Positions 13,891 to 16,309 of a DNA stretch of 16,309 nt are shown one piece after another. The notes below the pieces were generated by a model. That model made no database searches, was not told where the DNA came from, and saw nothing but the letters and a program-made list of their open reading frames with translations. This stretch comes from Deltaproteobacteria bacterium (GTDB taxonomy: Bacteria > Desulfobacterota_B > Binatia > UBA9968). Positions within the stretch are counted from its first letter, which is position 1. Each line of letters begins with the position of its first letter. A program made the position numbers and the translations under genes. Location: the NCBI GenBank assembly GCA_005879255.1, contig VBKY01000151.1:3317-19625 (forward strand), given 5' to 3'.

Positions 13891-15078
13891 GTGCCACGAC
13901 ACTACCGCTACATTTCCGCTGACTCCCATCTGGAGATTGACTCCAAGTATTGGCTCACTCACGTGCCGGCAAAATATCGCGAGCTAGCACCGCGCCTCGT
14001 CCGCCAACCGGACGGCAGCGACATGTGGATGATCGGCGATAAAGTTTCGCGCCCCGCCGCCGCTGCGGATCTCTACGGCGGCAAAGGACGCGATCAGTAC
14101 TTGCCCTTCAACGGCAGATACGAAGGCACGCCGGGCACCGGCAGCGCAGCGCAGCGCCTGAGCGAGCAAGATCGAGACGGCATCGACGCCGAAGTGCTCT
14201 TTCCTTCACAGCAAGGCGGACCGAAGTTTTGGCGACGCATCGAAGACGATAAAGCATATGAAGCAGTAGTGCGCGCCTATAATACTTGGCTCGCGGAAGA
14301 ATATTGCGCCGTCGATCCTGCAAGATTGATCGGTGTAGGGATTCTGCCGCTGGTAAACGACGTCGCCACGCTAATCACGGAATTGGATTTCTGCGCCAAA
14401 GCCGGTTTCAAAACAGTGCTGCTCCAGGGATTTCCGAGCGGGAAATCCTATCCGTCGGATGAAGACGATCGTTTTTGGGCTAGAGCGCTGGAATTGAATA
14501 TGCCGATCAGTGTCCACGTCGATCTCGAACGCGCAGGCGACCGCAAGGGTCCGCTTTTTAAATATCCCAAAGAATCAGACGAGCTCATGAAAAAACTCAC
14601 CCACGATCTGGTCGAACAAGTGGGCCGCTTCGGTCCGGTGCGCGGCAACGGCTCGATTGCCGCAGTGCAGTGGGTTTTGTCAGGGCTCTTCGATCGATTT
14701 CCGACTCTGCGTATCTTTTTCGCCGAGAATCAGATTGGCTGGATTCCGTTCTTCCTGCAGGGCGCCGACGTCCGTTATGACCGCCACCATCACTGGGCCG
14801 ATCGCTTGCTTGGATTGAAACCGATGAAACGCCCGCCCAGCGAATACATCCGCGAGTATTTCTATTGGGGCTTTCAATTCGACCGCGTCGGCGTCGAGCT
14901 GCGTCACAAGATCAACGTCGCCCGTCTGATGTGGGGCTCCGACTTTCCCCATCAAGAATCCGACTGGCCGGAGTCTTTGAAAATCATCGAAAGAAATTTC
15001 GCCGGTGTGCCGCGCGAGGAAAAACACAAGATGGTCTGCGGTAACGCGGTGGAATTTTTTCACCTGAGCCCTTCGTAA
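13891..15078 (+). CDS. Amidohydrolase family 2 metal-dependent hydrolase/decarboxylase (PF04909-type)
   Basis: 395 residues. The N-terminus RYISADSHLE gives the first-strand metal motif D11-x-H13. Further likely metal or catalytic positions are H209 (ISVHVDLERAG), E279 in FFAENQIGW and D351 in WGSDFPHQESDWPES, the last being the family's usual SD-P-H-DSDWP signature. Relatives are TIM-barrel hydrolases, hydratases or decarboxylases acting on ring-cleavage products and carboxylated aromatics. I chose the GTG at 13891 because GAGAGGA lies eight bases upstream and the homology begins there. The frame runs 54 codons further upstream through promoter-like and repeat-like sequence. It is divergent from a binding-protein gene and upstream of a toxin-antitoxin pair with which it shows no functional tie. 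The substrate is unknown; a role in aromatic degradation with the monooxygenase is inference. Confidence 0.9.
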   Translation: MPRHYRYISADSHLEIDSKYWLTHVPAKYRELAPRLVRQPDGSDMWMIGDKVSRPAAAADLYGGKGRDQYLPFNGRYEGTPGTGSAAQRLSEQDRDGIDAEVLFPSQQGGPKFWRRIEDDKAYEAVVRAYNTWLAEEYCAVDPARLIGVGILPLVNDVATLITELDFCAKAGFKTVLLQGFPSGKSYPSDEDDRFWARALELNMPISVHVDLERAGDRKGPLFKYPKESDELMKKLTHDLVEQVGRFGPVRGNGSIAAVQWVLSGLFDRFPTLRIFFAENQIGWIPFFLQGADVRYDRHHHWADRLLGLKPMKRPPSEYIREYFYWGFQFDRVGVELRHKINVARLMWGSDFPHQESDWPESLKIIERNFAGVPREEKHKMVCGNAVEFFHLSPS

Positions 15079-15145
15079 CCTTCGTGGTTAGATCGAAAAC
15101 ACATTAACCACAGAGAGCACAAAGATCACAAAGAGAGAATTTCTT
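15079..15145. repeat. CTAACCACGAAGG/TTAACCACAGAG-type inverted repeat
   Basis: GTGGTTA (15084-15090) and TAACCAC (15105-15111) pair perfectly around 14 bases. The right arm runs into CAGAGAGCACAAAGATCACA, a diverged relative of the repeats at 2251 and 12273. The element lies just after the amidohydrolase stop and could fold in the RNA there. Confidence 0.65.
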
Positions 15146-15207
15146 CTCGCCCATTGCCGGGGGAGGATGAAAGAGGTGGTAGAAACGTGGGGATTGGAGG
15201 TGGCCTC

Positions 15208-15429
15208 ATGGCCAAAACATTAGAAAGACTAGCGGCAGATATTCAGGCGTTGCCCGATACGGAGAAGCTTCAATTGATCGACGTAATCCTCGAGGACTTG
15301 GACAAACCCGATCCTGAAATCGATCGCGTCTGGGCCGAAGAAGCCCGCAAGCGCTGGTCGGCGTACAAGGCTGGTAAAGCGTTGACCGTAGACTACGAAA
15401 CCGTCATGGCAAAGCACCGCCGCTCGTGA
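15208..15429 (+). CDS. Type II antitoxin, 'addiction module component' family (PF09720-like)
   Basis: 73 residues from an ATG with a strong GGAGGT seven bases upstream. The text LAADIQALPDTEKLQLIDVILEDL is the typical N-terminal helix pair of the short RelB/ParD-like antitoxins annotated as addiction module proteins, followed by an acidic linker and the C-terminal RKRWSAYKAGKALTVDYETVMAKHR segment that wraps around the toxin. It overlaps the next gene by four bases (GTGA), the usual coupled antitoxin-toxin order. In the family the antitoxin, alone or with the toxin, represses its own promoter; no clear operator is seen, although repeat sequence lies upstream. The protein looks complete, unlike its partner. 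Confidence 0.88.
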   Translation: MAKTLERLAADIQALPDTEKLQLIDVILEDLDKPDPEIDRVWAEEARKRWSAYKAGKALTVDYETVMAKHRRS

Positions 15430-15632
15430 GGGTCCGCTTCCTTACCCTAGCCCAGCAGGAGCTGGACAATGCAGTCGCCTGGTACAACGACCAAATCGAA
15501 CCGGAAATTCGGCGCTGCCTAATTGCTCGGTTCCCTTACGGCTTGATCTATGGAATCGACGGCGACACGATTGTCGTTGTAGCCGTAGCTCATTTGCATC
15601 GCCGGCCCCGCTACTGGATCGATCGAATCTAA
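15426..15632 (+). CDS. ParE/RelE-type toxin with an internal in-frame deletion
   Basis: 68 residues from a GTG overlapping the antitoxin stop (GTGA). The N-terminus VRFLTLAQQELDNAVAWYND is the first strand and helix of ParE-like toxins, and the C-terminus RRCLIARFPYGLIYGIDGDTIVVVAVAHLHRRPRYW is the beta-sheet with the family's HxHRxPxYW end. Intact relatives are about 95 residues. Here the helix 2 and loop region (about 28 residues, usually with a PxxxP or FPE..WP segment) is missing between YNDQ and EIRRC, while the frame is kept. The loss removes a structural part, so the protein is probably a defective toxin. The antitoxin could still act as a repressor or antidote for related toxins elsewhere. 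There is no independent ribosome site, so translation is probably coupled. Confidence 0.82.
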   Translation: MRVRFLTLAQQELDNAVAWYNDQIEPEIRRCLIARFPYGLIYGIDGDTIVVVAVAHLHRRPRYWIDRI

Positions 15633-15679
15633 AATAACTTACCTTTGGCGAATAGAAAATTCCTAGAAGGAACAGTGCC

Positions 15680-16309
15680 ATGGCCGAACCCACGGTTGTT
15701 TGCCCGGAATGTAAAAACGAAATCAAGCTCACCGATACGAGCAGCGTCTCTCACACAAAGACGCCGACATTTCGAAGCGCGAAAGGCTGTTGAACGAGCG
15801 CGCGGAATCACTGGAGAAAGCCAAACAGACCCTCGATCAGCACATCGAGCAACAGCTGCAATTCGAACGCGCTCGAATCGTTGCCGAAGAAGCGAAGAAG
15901 GCTAAGCTTGCTCTTGGCAGGGATCTTGATCAGAAAGCTAATGAAATCAATCTCCTCCAAGAGATACTGAAACAGAGAGATGCAAAATTGGCCGAGGCGC
16001 AAAAAGCCCAAGCCGAGCTGCTCCGCAAGCAGCGTGAGCTCGACGACGCTAAACGAGAACTGGACCTAACCGTTGAGAAAAGAGTCCAGGCTGATCTCAG
16101 CGCCGAACGGGAAAAAGCTAAGAAGGAAGCGGAAGAAGAACTGAAGCTCAAGGTGATGGAAAAAGATCAAACCATCACCGCAATGCAAAAGCAGATCGAA
16201 GATCTCAAGCGCCGCGCCGAGCAGGGCTCGCAGCAACTTCAAGGAGAAGTTCAGGAAATGGAACTGGAGTCTCTACTCGCCGCCAAGTTTCCGCGCGATA
16301 CGATCCTAC
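15680..16309 (+). pseudogene. DUF2130-type coiled-coil protein gene, frameshifted and cut by the window edge
   Basis: From ATG 15680 (AGAAGGAACA upstream) the frame gives MAEPTVVCPECKNEIKLT, the short N-terminal Cys-x2-Cys start I know from DUF2130 proteins, then leaves the family text and stops within about 20 codons. Another frame, open from 15715, takes over at 15736 with YEQRLSHKDADISKRERLLN and continues uninterrupted to the window end. That part is rich in Lys, Glu, Ala and Gln heptads (about 15770-16240, a long coiled coil) and ends with LESLLAAKFPRDTIL, just before where the conserved C-terminal domain should begin. Family members have about 14 residues between KLT and YEQ that are missing here, so a small deletion shifted the frame. 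The second frame has no good start codon. DUF2130 has been suggested to be nuclease-like; I cannot test that because the domain lies beyond the edge. Confidence 0.8.

Overview
This looks like a chromosomal stretch from an uncultured, moderately GC-rich Gram-negative bacterium. Evidence is the Sec-exported solute-binding proteins, a LysR regulator, sigma70-like promoters and many small intergenic repeats of the kind common in environmental draft genomes. The gene mix (orphan NitT/TauT-type binding proteins, PF04909 amidohydrolase, molybdenum hydroxylase, lone MetE catalytic domains) reminds me of uncultured 'Deltaproteobacteria'/Binatota or Tectomicrobia-like bins. That placement is inference from gene content, not measured.

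Left part, 1-5142, minus strand: the 5' part of a xanthine/CO-dehydrogenase-type molybdopterin subunit (1-724, cut by the window edge), a lone MetE catalytic-domain protein (1009-2130), a MetF-type methylenetetrahydrofolate reductase (2712-3599) and a second MetE-like protein (3812-4975). A sigma70-like promoter precedes the last. A LysR regulator (5143-6138) faces away from them, with a T-N11-A dyad just before its start, followed by an FAD aromatic-ring monooxygenase (6238-7416).

Middle, 7417-8740: a graveyard with no intact gene. It holds a nonsense/frameshifted nucleoside-deoxyribosyltransferase-like gene (minus), a twice-frameshifted response-regulator receiver gene (plus), the first 49 or so codons of another MetE-like gene (minus) and a folded dispersed repeat.

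Right-centre, 8741-13706: three periplasmic ligand-binding proteins (two close paralogues on the minus strand, one divergent on the plus strand) and a MetE-like protein of a different subfamily (11094-12254). The 9764-9985 gap carries back-to-back promoters. The 12255-12719 gap is packed with repeat units.

Right end, 13891-16309: an amidohydrolase from a GTG start, a type II antitoxin/toxin pair whose ParE-like toxin has lost its middle, and a DUF2130-type coiled-coil gene broken by a frameshifting deletion and cut by the window edge.

Working model (inference): a scavenging and catabolic island. Periplasmic proteins capture small organic ligands. Zinc-thiol MetE-type transferases with MetF would move methyl or alkyl groups to or from folate or thiols. 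The monooxygenase, molybdenum hydroxylase and amidohydrolase would process the carbon skeleton. Four MetE-type sequences in 12 kb, and the repeated pairing of a binding protein with a MetE-type gene, are the most distinctive features.
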